Shown here piece by piece: positions 9,338 through 17,718 of a stretch of 33,006 bases of DNA. Positions within the stretch are counted from its first letter, which is position 1; each line of letters begins with the position of its first letter. Source of the stretch: Flavobacterium sp. TAB 87 (GTDB lineage: Bacteria; Bacteroidota; Bacteroidia; Flavobacteriales; Flavobacteriaceae). The stretch spans positions 1 through 33,006 of the forward strand of contig NZ_LLWK01000024.1 in NCBI RefSeq assembly GCF_001529295.1, read 5' to 3'. The translations under genes were made by a program, and so were the position numbers. Under the pieces are notes generated by a model. That model saw only the letters and a list, made by a program, of their open reading frames with translations, was not told the origin of the DNA and ran no database searches.

Positions 9338-9630
9338 AATTTACGCATTTAAAAGTTAAAATTTTTCTCTAGTAAAAGTATAAACAATAGCGCTTTTGAA
9401 CCTTGTCATAATTTGCTTGGGATTGCACAGCTGTTTCTTGTTCAATACTTTAGAGTAAAATTTTAGAGAGTGAATTATAAAATTCATTCTGAAGAACATT
9501 TAAGTTAGCGTCAAGGCTAACGGCAAGATGTCCGGTTGTATCACAACCGATATCTTGCCGCCTTTTTACTCGGAACTCGTTGGCGGTGAAACCAGAAGGA
9601 AAATAGTTTGTGAAATGAAAGAGATGAATC
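9338..9630. other. Non-coding region upstream of the mobilization genes
   Basis: The region holds two adjacent inverted repeats (see the candidate oriT) and presumably divergent promoters for the 96-aa gene and the mob genes. No convincing promoter boxes were identified. A 137-codon antisense frame across it is a by-product of the mobB frame and was not accepted. Confidence 0.5.
9504..9560. other. Candidate oriT: nested inverted repeats upstream of the mob genes
   Basis: Two inverted repeats lie back to back. The first is GTTAGC/GCTAAC at 9504-9509 and 9516-9521. The second is a larger hairpin with outer arms CGGCAAGAT (9521-9529) and ATCTTGCCG (9552-9560) and inner arms CGGTTGT (9533-9539) and ACAACCG (9543-9549). 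They sit 71 nt before a relaxase operon, where transfer origins of Bacteroides-type mobilizable elements are usually found. The CTTTTT after the hairpin also allows a terminator reading. The nick site is not identified. Confidence 0.5.
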
Positions 9631-10023
9631 ATGGAAAAAGAAAACAAAAACAGAACAAGATGGCTGCATCTAAGACTGACTACCGCCGAATATGAAATAC
9701 TGCAGAAGCAGTTTAGTAAATCAACTTGTCGAAAACTCAGTGAGTATGCCAGAAAAAATCTGCTGCAGAAACCTTTGGTTTTAAAGTACCGAAACGAATC
9801 ACTTGATGAATTAATGGGCGAGCTTATCTTGACCAGAAAACATTTAAACGCCGTTGGAAACAACTTTAATCAGGCCGTTAAAAAGCTTCATACCTTAAAT
9901 CAAATTCCAGAATTTAAACACTGGATAACCGTCTATGAATTGGAAAAAAAAGTGGTTTATACTGCGATTGATTCGATCAAAAAAAACATTGAAAATCTCT
10001 CTCAAAAATGGTTGCAATCATAA
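9631..10023 (+). CDS. MobB/BmgB-like relaxosome accessory protein
   Basis: A 130-aa protein. The N-terminus (WLHLRLTTAEYEILQKQFSKS) looks like the ribbon-helix-helix DNA-binding start of relaxosome accessory proteins. A helical part with LMGELILTRKHLNAVGNNFNQAVKKLH follows, the signature region of the bacterial mobilization protein family (GNNxNQ). Such proteins bind oriT and help load the relaxase. The gene overlaps the relaxase gene by 16 nt, which fits translational coupling and a two-protein relaxosome. The start at 9631 directly follows the oriT-like region. Confidence 0.88.
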   Translation: MEKENKNRTRWLHLRLTTAEYEILQKQFSKSTCRKLSEYARKNLLQKPLVLKYRNESLDELMGELILTRKHLNAVGNNFNQAVKKLHTLNQIPEFKHWITVYELEKKVVYTAIDSIKKNIENLSQKWLQS

Positions 10024-11276
10024 ATACAGGACATTCCATTCGAGCTATTTTTAATTACAATGAGAAGAAAGTTGCTCTCGGCATCGCTGAGTGCATCGGC
10101 GAAGGAAATTACCCCATGGATATCGATAAAATGACTCCGACTCTTAAGTTAAAGATGCTTTTAAGACAACTGGAATTAAATGAGAACGTGACTCGAAATA
10201 GCATACACATTTCACTAAATTTTGATCCTTCAGAAAAAGAATTATCAAAAGAAAAACTAATAGAAATTGCTGCTATGTATATGGATACAATTGGTTTCGG
10301 GGATCAGCCTTATCTCATCTACCAGCACCACGATGCAGGACATCCTCATATTCACATTGTTTCTATAAAAGTTAAATCAGACGGGCAGAGAATAGACATA
10401 CAAAATATCGGAAGAAATCAGTCGGAAAAAGCACGAAAGCAAATCGAAACCCTCTTTAACTTAGTGCCGGCAGAGCGTCATAAAAGTAAAACCGAACTGG
10501 ATCTTATACCCATTCCTATTCAAAAAATTCAGTATGGTGTTGTTGATTCAAAAAAAGCAATTTCTATTGTATTAAAAAGTGTCATTCCAAATTATAAATA
10601 CACCACCATTGGTGAATTAAATGCCGTTTTAAACCTCTATAAAGTTTCAGCATTGCAAGGCAAGGAAGGTTCTAAGATGTTGCTGAACAAAGGACTGGCC
10701 TATCAAATAATGGATGCCAATAAAAAGCCAATTGGAGTTCCGATAAAAGCCAGCAGTTTCCATTTTAAATCTACCCTTTCTTACCTAGAGAAGCGGTTTG
10801 AAAGTAATAAAAAAGCCCGGGTTTCTGACATGAAAAGAGTTAGAAATGCAATCGATTTGGCATTCTTACAAAATGGGAGAATGTCGCTGTGCAAGTTAGA
10901 AAAAGAACTGCTAGAAAAAGGTATTGCCGTAGTTTCTAGAAAAAGTCCTGAAGGTCTCATTTATGGAATTACCTACATAGATCACCATACAAAATGTGTT
11001 TTTAATGGTAGCGCATTAGGTGTAAGCTATTCGGCTAAAGCCGTACAGGCACGTTGTGGAATCACTCCACTTTTAAATAATAAAACAGCTTCCAATTTTC
11101 AAGAAACAGCAATTACATCGAAACCAAATAACTATAAATCCTTTATTTCAGAAAACGAACTACAAAAAATTATTGACCAGATACTACAACCCGAATATTC
11201 TCAAGAATATGTTTCCAATCAGTTAAAAGGCAGACGCAAGAAAAGAAAGAGAAAAGGAACATCAGATAACTTATAA
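10008..11276 (+). CDS. Relaxase/mobilization nuclease (MobA/BmgA type)
   Basis: A 422-aa protein of the relaxase/mobilization nuclease domain family. The N-terminal FNYNEKKV contains Tyr17, a good candidate for the nicking tyrosine. The metal-binding histidine cluster is QHHDAGHPHIHIV (His107, His112, His114, His116), typical of Bacteroidota relaxases. The enzyme nicks oriT and stays attached to the transferred strand. The C-terminus is very basic (KGRRKKRKRKG), useful for DNA binding. Its start overlaps mobB, and the coupling-protein gene follows after 12 nt, so the three form one mobilization operon. It looks intact. Confidence 0.93.
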   Translation: MVAIINTGHSIRAIFNYNEKKVALGIAECIGEGNYPMDIDKMTPTLKLKMLLRQLELNENVTRNSIHISLNFDPSEKELSKEKLIEIAAMYMDTIGFGDQPYLIYQHHDAGHPHIHIVSIKVKSDGQRIDIQNIGRNQSEKARKQIETLFNLVPAERHKSKTELDLIPIPIQKIQYGVVDSKKAISIVLKSVIPNYKYTTIGELNAVLNLYKVSALQGKEGSKMLLNKGLAYQIMDANKKPIGVPIKASSFHFKSTLSYLEKRFESNKKARVSDMKRVRNAIDLAFLQNGRMSLCKLEKELLEKGIAVVSRKSPEGLIYGITYIDHHTKCVFNGSALGVSYSAKAVQARCGITPLLNNKTASNFQETAITSKPNNYKSFISENELQKIIDQILQPEYSQEYVSNQLKGRRKKRKRKGTSDNL

Positions 11277-11288
11277 AACGATGAAATT

Positions 11289-13283
11289 ATGGCAATGCAA
11301 ACCGGAGAAAATGATCAGGCGCTTAGAAAAATACTAGACATGACAAGGCTTATTAGTATACTGCTTTTATGCATGCATTTTTATTATTATGGCTATGCAG
11401 TCTTTAAAAATTGGCAGGTAGTAAGTCCTTTTAGTGATCGAATATTGAGCACGGTGTACACTACAGGACTTTTTGCTACTTTTCTTAAGTCCAAGTTGTT
11501 CCCTTTGGTCTTTTTACTAATTTCTTTATTGGGTGCAAAAGGAAGGAAAGAGGAAAAGCTCGAATACAAAACGACTTTTTATTATATAATAAGCGGACTA
11601 TTTTTTTATATCGGTAGCTATCTCTTTTTGATCACTACACTCGATGTTGAAACTAAAATAATCGGCTATATGACAACCACTTCCATAGGATTTTTGATGA
11701 TGCTCTCCGGTGGTACTTTACTGTCCCGAATAATCCAAAGAAAGCTGAATCATAAAGATATCTTTAATAAAGAAAATGAAACTTTTCCCCAAGAAGAACG
11801 GCTCATTGAAAACGAGTACTCTGTAAATCTTCCAGCACGATACTATTTGAAAGATAAAGTGAGACAGAGTTGGATCAACATTATCAATCCTTTTCGTGCG
11901 CTCATGGTACTGGGTACACCTGGTTCTGGTAAATCGTATTTTGTCATTCGACATGTCATTACCCAGCATATCAAAAAAGGTTTCAGCATGTTTGTCTATG
12001 ACTTTAAATTTGATGATTTATCTATTATCACCTACAATACGTGGTTAAAAAACAAACATCTTTATGCGGTGGAACCCAAGTTTTATATCATCAATTTTGA
12101 CGATTTAAGCCGAACCCACCGATGCAATCCTTTAGATCCCAAATCGATGACGGATATAACAGATGCGACCGAATCGGCTCGTACAATATTACTGGGTCTT
12201 AACCGGGAATGGATCAAAAAACAAGGTGATTTTTTTGTAGAATCTCCTATCAATTTTCTAACGGCTATTATCTGGTATCTGCGACAATACAAGGATGGGG
12301 AATTTTGTACCTTACCTCATGTAATAGAACTCATGCAGATCGATTACGATAGTCTTTTTACCTTACTTAGAACCGAGAAAGAAATCGAAGTGCTCATCAA
12401 CCCCTTTGTGAGCGCATATCTCGCAGACGTTATGGAACAATTAGAGGGCCAGATTGCCTCGGCTAAAATATCGATGGCCAGACTTTCTTCTGCACAACTG
12501 TACTATGTACTCTCCGGAAATGACTTTACCTTGGATATCAACAATCCTTTGGAACCCAAAATTGTATGCATGGGAAATAACCCCCAGAAAACACAAACCT
12601 ATGGCGCCGTTTTATCACTGTATGTAAGCCGATTAATTAAACAAATCAATCAAAAAGGAAAACTAAAAAGTAGCTTGATCTTTGATGAATTTCCGACGAT
12701 ATACCTGAACAATATGGACAGCCTAATAGCCACAGCTCGAAGTAATAAAGTAGCCACCTGTTTGGGAATTCAGGATTTTAGCCAGCTCAGAAAAGACTAT
12801 GGACGGGAACTAGCAGATGTAATACTCAATATTACTGGAAATATTATCAGCGGTCAAGTTACCGGCGACACGGCCAAGCAACTCTCTGAGCGCTTTGGCA
12901 AAATTATGCAGGATCGTGAGAGTCTTTCCATTACTAGCACAGACACCTCCATTAGTCGTTCCAAACAATTGGAATCTGCTGTGCCTGCCTCCAAGATTTC
13001 ATCTCTTAGCTCGGGCGAATTTGTGGGTGTGGTTGCTGATAATCCAGACTGCAAAATTGAACTTAAAACCTTTCATTCTGAAATTATAAACGATCACGGT
13101 ACACTAAAAAAAGAACAAGAAGCCTATCTGGAAATTGCACCCATTCGTACAATTGATACGGTTATTGTGCAACGCAATTACCTGCAGATCAAACAGGATA
13201 TTCAGGACATTGTTAATTCCGAAATGGAACGGCTTTTAAATGATCCCACTACGACCTATTTAATTATAAAAAAGACCTCATAA
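11289..13283 (+). CDS. VirD4/TraG-like type IV coupling protein (Bacteroides MobC type)
   Basis: A 664-aa protein. Several hydrophobic segments lie in the first 150 residues (about 20-40, 66-82, 97-117, 124-145). A cytosolic ATPase domain follows, with Walker A GTPGSGKS (209-216) and Walker B SSLIFDEFP (Asp466, Glu467). The later motif ATARSNKVATCLGIQDFSQL is characteristic of VirD4/TraG coupling proteins, which dock the relaxase-DNA complex onto a mating pore and power transfer. No mating-pore genes are in the window, so the element would rely on a helper or on genes elsewhere. It ends the mob operon, tail to tail with xseB. Confidence 0.92.
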   Translation: MAMQTGENDQALRKILDMTRLISILLLCMHFYYYGYAVFKNWQVVSPFSDRILSTVYTTGLFATFLKSKLFPLVFLLISLLGAKGRKEEKLEYKTTFYYIISGLFFYIGSYLFLITTLDVETKIIGYMTTTSIGFLMMLSGGTLLSRIIQRKLNHKDIFNKENETFPQEERLIENEYSVNLPARYYLKDKVRQSWINIINPFRALMVLGTPGSGKSYFVIRHVITQHIKKGFSMFVYDFKFDDLSIITYNTWLKNKHLYAVEPKFYIINFDDLSRTHRCNPLDPKSMTDITDATESARTILLGLNREWIKKQGDFFVESPINFLTAIIWYLRQYKDGEFCTLPHVIELMQIDYDSLFTLLRTEKEIEVLINPFVSAYLADVMEQLEGQIASAKISMARLSSAQLYYVLSGNDFTLDINNPLEPKIVCMGNNPQKTQTYGAVLSLYVSRLIKQINQKGKLKSSLIFDEFPTIYLNNMDSLIATARSNKVATCLGIQDFSQLRKDYGRELADVILNITGNIISGQVTGDTAKQLSERFGKIMQDRESLSITSTDTSISRSKQLESAVPASKISSLSSGEFVGVVADNPDCKIELKTFHSEIINDHGTLKKEQEAYLEIAPIRTIDTVIVQRNYLQIKQDIQDIVNSEMERLLNDPTTTYLIIKKTS

Positions 13284-13368
13284 CTTTTTAGTGTAGGTAT
13301 TCCTTACTCATTCGAGATGCATATTCTTCATCTTAAAGAAATGATTACGATAGTATGTCTTTTCTTTT

Positions 13369-13575
13369 TTAATTTTCCCGATTTTCCATCCTGCCGATGA
13401 TTTTGGTCACTTCCGCCTCTGTGTTTTTAAGTTTAGTTTGGCAGAACTCTATAAGCTCTGATGCTCTTTTCACTTTTGATGCAAGGGTATCAACCGAGAT
13501 CGTTTCGTTTTCTATTTCTTTCGAAATGGCTGTCAGCTCTTTCAAAGCTGCCTCATAGGTAAGTTTCTCTTCCAT
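13369..13575 (-). CDS. xseB: Exodeoxyribonuclease VII small subunit
   Basis: A 68-aa, all-helical protein at the usual length of XseB. It carries the family pattern: LTYEAALKELTAISKEIE, then VDTLASKVKRASELIEFC, then a final helix with LKNTEAEV. XseB winds around the long helices of XseA and is needed for activity. The start overlaps the end of xseA by 23 nt, so the two are co-transcribed and probably coupled, with the large subunit first. Confidence 0.88.
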   Translation of the reverse strand: MEEKLTYEAALKELTAISKEIENETISVDTLASKVKRASELIEFCQTKLKNTEAEVTKIIGRMENREN

Positions 13576-14989
13576 CGTATTGTGTTTTTTCTGTAACGGT
13601 ACTTTTTAGTTTAGCATCTTTTAGGATAATCACTATCTCATCTCCAGCTTGAATGCGTTCTGCGCTGCTTATTATTTTTTCATTGAACTTTACTATTGCA
13701 TAACCTTTGCGAAGGATATTGTGGGGGGAGATTAGCTGAATACTTTTATGGTGGTATTCCAAAGTAACCTTCTCTCTGCGAAGGTAATTGTTGGCAGCGT
13801 TTTTTATTAAATTTTTGATAAGTGTCAAATCACTTTTTTTCTGCTGCAGCAACATTTTTGGACGCTGCACCAACTGATGGGCAGTTAAGAGGAGTTTTTT
13901 TTGATGCCCGTACAAAACCGATCTGGAACTACTGATAATACGCTGGTTGTTTTTTGCAAGTTCTTCCCCGCAGATCTGCACCAGTTTCCTTGTATGATGA
14001 GAAATGGCATTTTTAAGCTCGCTGAGTTCTTTGTAATGAACATGAAAAAGCTTTTGAGATTTTATGACAATATTTTGCTGTAGCGACAGGATCAACTGCT
14101 CAAAATTGCGGTTGTGGGCGATGATAAACTCAGCCGCTTTAGTTGGTGTTTTGGTATGGGTATGGGCCATGAGGTCGGTTATACTTACATTTTTCTGATG
14201 ACCAATCCCCGTCAGGATAGGAATTGGAAATTTAGCGACGGCCCTTGCGATATTATAGTTGTCAAAGATCAGAAAATCAGACTGCGAACCTCCGCCCCTG
14301 TTGATGACAACTGCATCGTATAGAATTCCCGTATTATAAATCTCGATGAGTTTATTCATAAAAAGTTTCGCATTATTAGCTCCTTGTACAGCACTATAAT
14401 AATCATCGATCTGAAAAAAATAGTCAAAATCATTATGCTGCATGGTATGGCGGAAATCTTCATTCCCAGCGGAGCTGATTGACGAGATGACAGCTACCTT
14501 CTGAATCACAGCGGGAAGTTTTAATCGGCTGTTAAATGTCGAATAACCATTTCCTTCTTTTTTAATGTAATCATTTTCATTGACCAGGCGCTCAAGGGTG
14601 GCATTTCGCTGCTGCTCTAAAATTCCCAGCATAAAATTGCTATCAATATCAAGTACACTAACTGATAAACCGTACAAAGGATGATAGTCCACGCTCACCT
14701 GAACCAGCACATGAAGATTGTTGGTAAAGACCTGTCCTGTATTTTTTTCAAATTCTTCAATTCGAACTGCTCCCCCACCCCAGGATTTACCGAGCATCTT
14801 GGCAGTTACCCCATTGCCGTTGTGCGCTTTCTCCACTAGTTCAAAATAATGGATTTTTTTATCGGCCTTAAAGGAATGGTTGGTGATATCGGCCAATACC
14901 CAGAAACGCTGTCCTGCAAAACGCGAATTGATCGTATCATGAATTATATCATTAAGCGCTGAGAGTCTGATATATTGCTGGGGTTCCAT
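13553..14989 (-). CDS. xseA: Exodeoxyribonuclease VII large subunit, mobile-element version
   Basis: A 478-aa protein. Residues about 1-120 form an OB-fold-like DNA-binding domain (RFWVLADITNHSF, IHYFELVEKA). The catalytic domain carries the family landmarks: a VAVISSISSAGNEDF stretch near 166-179, INRGGGSQSDFLIFDN (Arg231 onward), GIGHQKNVSITD (261-272) and KTPTKAAEF. A long helical region (about 290-430) and a C-terminal strand domain with LRKGYAIV follow. ExoVII degrades single-stranded DNA from both ends into short oligonucleotides. Placement between mob and DUF932/RadC genes indicates a carried copy rather than the housekeeping one. Some usual positions differ (for example AHTHTKTP where most members have ADxRxxTP). 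Confidence 0.9.
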   Translation of the reverse strand: MEPQQYIRLSALNDIIHDTINSRFAGQRFWVLADITNHSFKADKKIHYFELVEKAHNGNGVTAKMLGKSWGGGAVRIEEFEKNTGQVFTNNLHVLVQVSVDYHPLYGLSVSVLDIDSNFMLGILEQQRNATLERLVNENDYIKKEGNGYSTFNSRLKLPAVIQKVAVISSISSAGNEDFRHTMQHNDFDYFFQIDDYYSAVQGANNAKLFMNKLIEIYNTGILYDAVVINRGGGSQSDFLIFDNYNIARAVAKFPIPILTGIGHQKNVSITDLMAHTHTKTPTKAAEFIIAHNRNFEQLILSLQQNIVIKSQKLFHVHYKELSELKNAISHHTRKLVQICGEELAKNNQRIISSSRSVLYGHQKKLLLTAHQLVQRPKMLLQQKKSDLTLIKNLIKNAANNYLRREKVTLEYHHKSIQLISPHNILRKGYAIVKFNEKIISSAERIQAGDEIVIILKDAKLKSTVTEKTQYDGRETYL

Positions 14990-15277
14990 GGGATGGTTCT
15001 TATCGGGATGGCTAAGATAATACTATTACACTGGAATCTCAAAAAGGCTCTAAAAAGAACAGTCATATTTTCAGTCGAAACGGACTAAAAGGGCAGCTAA
15101 GATAGTAGTCCCTCTAGTAGTTTGTGCGCATAATGGACAAGCTAACTCTTGTCCACCCTTCGGGACTTATAGCACCCTCTACCTTAGGTACTACTGGCAT
15201 CTTGCTTTCTTTTTTTCCGTTTTTTCTTTTGAAAAAATGTAATGAAAAATAAGTAGTAACCTTTAATTCTATATATC
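14990..15277. other. Structured non-coding region between xseA and the DUF932 gene
   Basis: This divergent promoter region contains at least two perfect inverted repeats: GGACTA/TAGTCC at 15082-15087 and 15106-15111, and GGACAAG/CTTGTCC at 15135-15141 and 15148-15154. A small CCCTTCGGG hairpin follows near 15157. The density of short hairpins suggests regulatory or single-strand-origin structure, but no known RNA family is recognised. Confidence 0.4.
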
Positions 15278-15640
15278 ATGGCACATCAAATTCATTTCAA
15301 TGAACAAACACAGAAACATGCTTTCTTTTCTGTTAAAGAAAAAGCGTGGCACAATCTAGGTCAAATAGTATCCGATTACCCCACAAGTCAAGAGGCTATT
15401 AAATTCGCGGGTTTGGACTATGAGGTCATTAAGTTACCACTGTATTGCAAAACCGAATTAGGACAATCTTTAGAAGTCCCAAATTTTTACAGCACTATTA
15501 GGACCGATACAAAAAGTGTTTTAGGGGTCGTGGGAAAAGAGTACCAAATTATTCAAAATAGAGATGCCTTTTCTTTTTTTGATTCTATCGTAGGTGGTAC
15601 TGGAATTTTATTTGAAACTGCAGGAGCCTTAGGTAATGGT
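15278..15640 (+). pseudogene. DUF932 protein gene, 5' fragment (interrupted by RIT element)
   Basis: The frame encodes the N-terminal 121 residues of a DUF932 protein, with typical pieces such as EKAWHNLGQ, YEVIKLPLYC, STIRTDTKSVLGVVGKEYQIIQN and FFDSIVGGTGILFETAGALGNG. It then runs into inserted DNA and stops at 15650-15652. The missing part is at 19149-19811 in the same orientation. Joining the parts gives an uninterrupted protein of about 341 aa, the normal size. DUF932 genes are frequent on plasmids and integrative elements, often near radC, as here. The molecular function is unknown (related to phage/plasmid-like protein families). Confidence 0.9.
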
Positions 15641-15667
15641 TATGGAAAGTAAACAATAATGTAAAGT
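15635..15667. repeat. RIT left terminal inverted repeat
   Basis: These 33 bases match the reverse complement of 19088-19120 at 31 positions. The only differences are the two central bases (CA against TG in the two copies). The outer six bases (AATGGT) also belong to the reading frame of the split DUF932 gene, so either the element chose a target resembling its own end or the end carries target sequence. Confidence 0.85.
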
Positions 15668-15722
15668 AGAATATGGCTAACCATTACTTTTGTGATAATT
15701 AAGACATTCTACTTTACATTAT
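15656..15722. repeat. 17-bp inverted repeat at the left end of the RIT element
   Basis: Perfect arms 15656-15672 and 15706-15722, separated by 33 nt and containing the motif ATGTAAAGT/ACTTTACAT also found in both terminal repeats. The structure begins 3 nt beyond the stop of the third recombinase and could serve as a transcription barrier, as accessory recombinase-binding sites, or both. Confidence 0.75.
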
Positions 15723-15725
15723 ATC

Positions 15726-16751
15726 TTATTTAAAATTCTTGAGCCATTCTAAAAGATTTTCATTTTTAATCCATATCGGGGCTTCTTTTTTCACAACACC
15801 AACATATGCCATTTCTATTGCATCTCGTTTTTGTTTAGAATCAATCTTAGCATAAACTTCGGTTGTTGTTACTGATTCATGCCCAAGAATATCACGGATA
15901 TAAATTAAGTTGACACCCGCTTGTAATAGATGCATGGCTTTTGAATGCCTTAACGAATGGCAACTGATTTTTGTTGGTATGAGCACAGGATTTTCCTTCC
16001 TTGCCATTGAGGCATATTTCTGAAGAATATGTGTAACACCTGCCCTTGTTAGTTTTTCTTTACGGGTATTACTAAACAAAGGGTACATATTGGCATAATC
16101 TTCAAGCAAAGAGTTCTTTGACATATAATTTTTCAGATGGATAACTTCTTCGTTCATTAATGGAACTATTCTGGCTTTGTTTCCTTTTCCGACTATTTTA
16201 ATTGTATAAGGTTTGTTTAGTCGTAAACTAAAAGGAGTTAGATCAATAATTTCCTGCACTCGTGCACCTGTATCGTACATCAATGCAATCATCGCTAGGT
16301 CACGAATACCCTTACTTGTAGATAGATCAGGTTGGAGCAATAGAAGTTTTATACCATCAATTGTCAGATAATTAATAGAACCTTTATTTGTTTTTTTAAC
16401 TTTGATTGATAAGATTCTTCGACATTCATCTATTTGCTCAGGCCATTCATATTGAACAAATTTAAAAAAGGAATGCAATGCTGCTAGTCTTACATTACGT
16501 GTTGAAATACTACACTTTCGAACCGTTTCCAGATAATTAAGAAAATCATCTACACATTTTTTTGTAAGGTCGCTAAACATCAGCTTTTCAGGTCGTATCT
16601 TTTTTTCATTTTCCATAAACGAGATTAGCAAAATAAATGTTGCTCTATAAGATGTAATAGTATTATAACTCATACCTCTTTCTGCTGGCAAATATTTAGT
16701 TAGAAAGTCTGCAAGACTTTTAGAAAAATCAACTGTTTTCATAATTGTCAT
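15726..16751 (-). CDS. RIT tyrosine recombinase, third of the trio
   Basis: A 341-aa tyrosine recombinase/phage integrase family protein. An N-terminal SAM-like core-binding domain (about 10-110) is followed by the catalytic domain. All active-site residues are present: Arg164 (DTGARVQEI), Lys189 (GKGNKARIVPL), His265-x-x-Arg268 (CHSLRHSKAMHL), His291 (LGHES) and nucleophile Tyr300 (EVYAKI). It is the last gene transcribed and overlaps the second gene by 23 nt, as expected in RIT elements, where the three enzymes are thought to act together. It appears intact. Confidence 0.94.
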   Translation of the reverse strand: MTIMKTVDFSKSLADFLTKYLPAERGMSYNTITSYRATFILLISFMENEKKIRPEKLMFSDLTKKCVDDFLNYLETVRKCSISTRNVRLAALHSFFKFVQYEWPEQIDECRRILSIKVKKTNKGSINYLTIDGIKLLLLQPDLSTSKGIRDLAMIALMYDTGARVQEIIDLTPFSLRLNKPYTIKIVGKGNKARIVPLMNEEVIHLKNYMSKNSLLEDYANMYPLFSNTRKEKLTRAGVTHILQKYASMARKENPVLIPTKISCHSLRHSKAMHLLQAGVNLIYIRDILGHESVTTTEVYAKIDSKQKRDAIEMAYVGVVKKEAPIWIKNENLLEWLKNFK

Positions 16752-17718
16752 GATTATATAATTCAGGGAATAAAAATGGAGATATATTGTTAACCTTAGT
16801 AAGAATAGAAGGGTACATTTCTGATGTCAACCGAACATATGCATTCGTACTGGCAATTGATGTATGTCCTAAGTAAGTAGAAAGAATTGGCATGGAGTAG
16901 TATAAATCAATATCGTCTTCTGCCATCTTAGCCAAAGAATGAACACCGAAAGTATGTCTTAGATGATGCAAATGTGGTCCCTGATGCTTTCCTTTATGAG
17001 GTATTCCAGCCTGGAATAAAATTTTTCTAAACCAATTGTACACTTTGTGACTATCACAACTATCACCGTTCGGGTGCACAAACAGTAAATTTGTATTTCT
17101 CCTTAATGGAAAATGCTTTCTATGACTCATATAGTCACTAATGATCGCTGTTAATGATGCAGAAAGTGGTATCAGTCGGTCTGTTCCATTCTTTGTATTC
17201 CGAACCACGACATACTGTTCTTGAAGATTCACATCGGTACAGGATAGGGACAGCGCTTCCCCCAATCGTAAACCGCAACCATACAGTAATCTTAGCAAAC
17301 ATGGCAGTATCATGACTATTGAGTTATAACGAGTACTTTTTGTTTCTAAGTTATCACATGCAATGAACAAAGATTCTATTTCCTCTTTCGTGTAGATATA
17401 AGGCGTATATATATTCTTTATTTTCGGTAAAACAGGAAGAAAGGAAGAGTAATTCAATGTTGTTAAGAAAGAAGAAAACGCCCTGATAATTTGTATGCGA
17501 TTGTACCATGTTTTATCTGATTCATTCGGACGTCTGATGCACCATTGTTTACAAAGTTCCTTGGAAAGTCCAATATTTAGCTCTTCACGGGTAAGCACAA
17601 GTTGATCGAACTTTGTGAATGCATATTCGATATTATTGTATTTATATCCAAGACTTCTCTTTAATGCTATAAACTCTTTGATAAAAGGTCTGTAAATGCT
17701 GTAATAATAGACGTTCAT
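16729..17718 (-). CDS. RIT tyrosine recombinase, second of the trio
   Basis: A 329-aa tyrosine recombinase. The catalytic set is complete: Arg151 (YGCGLRLGEAL), Lys176 (NTKNGTDRLIPL), His251-x-x-Arg254 (HHLRHTFGVHSL), His285 (LGHTS) and Tyr294 (NAYVRL). Its ATG overlaps the stop codon of the first recombinase frame (ATGA arrangement at 17715-17718), so translation is coupled. Its 3' end overlaps the third gene. It is intact, and shares only the fold and catalytic motifs with the other two, as is usual for the three RIT subfamilies. Confidence 0.94.
   Translation of the reverse strand: MNVYYYSIYRPFIKEFIALKRSLGYKYNNIEYAFTKFDQLVLTREELNIGLSKELCKQWCIRRPNESDKTWYNRIQIIRAFSSFLTTLNYSSFLPVLPKIKNIYTPYIYTKEEIESLFIACDNLETKSTRYNSIVMILPCLLRLLYGCGLRLGEALSLSCTDVNLQEQYVVVRNTKNGTDRLIPLSASLTAIISDYMSHRKHFPLRRNTNLLFVHPNGDSCDSHKVYNWFRKILFQAGIPHKGKHQGPHLHHLRHTFGVHSLAKMAEDDIDLYYSMPILSTYLGHTSIASTNAYVRLTSEMYPSILTKVNNISPFLFPELYNHDNYENS

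Noticed and set aside
9450..9863. 137-codon minus-strand frame across the oriT region and mobB
   Set aside because: It lies antisense to the well-supported MobB-like gene, has phenylalanine/serine-rich low-complexity composition, and matches nothing; a shadow.
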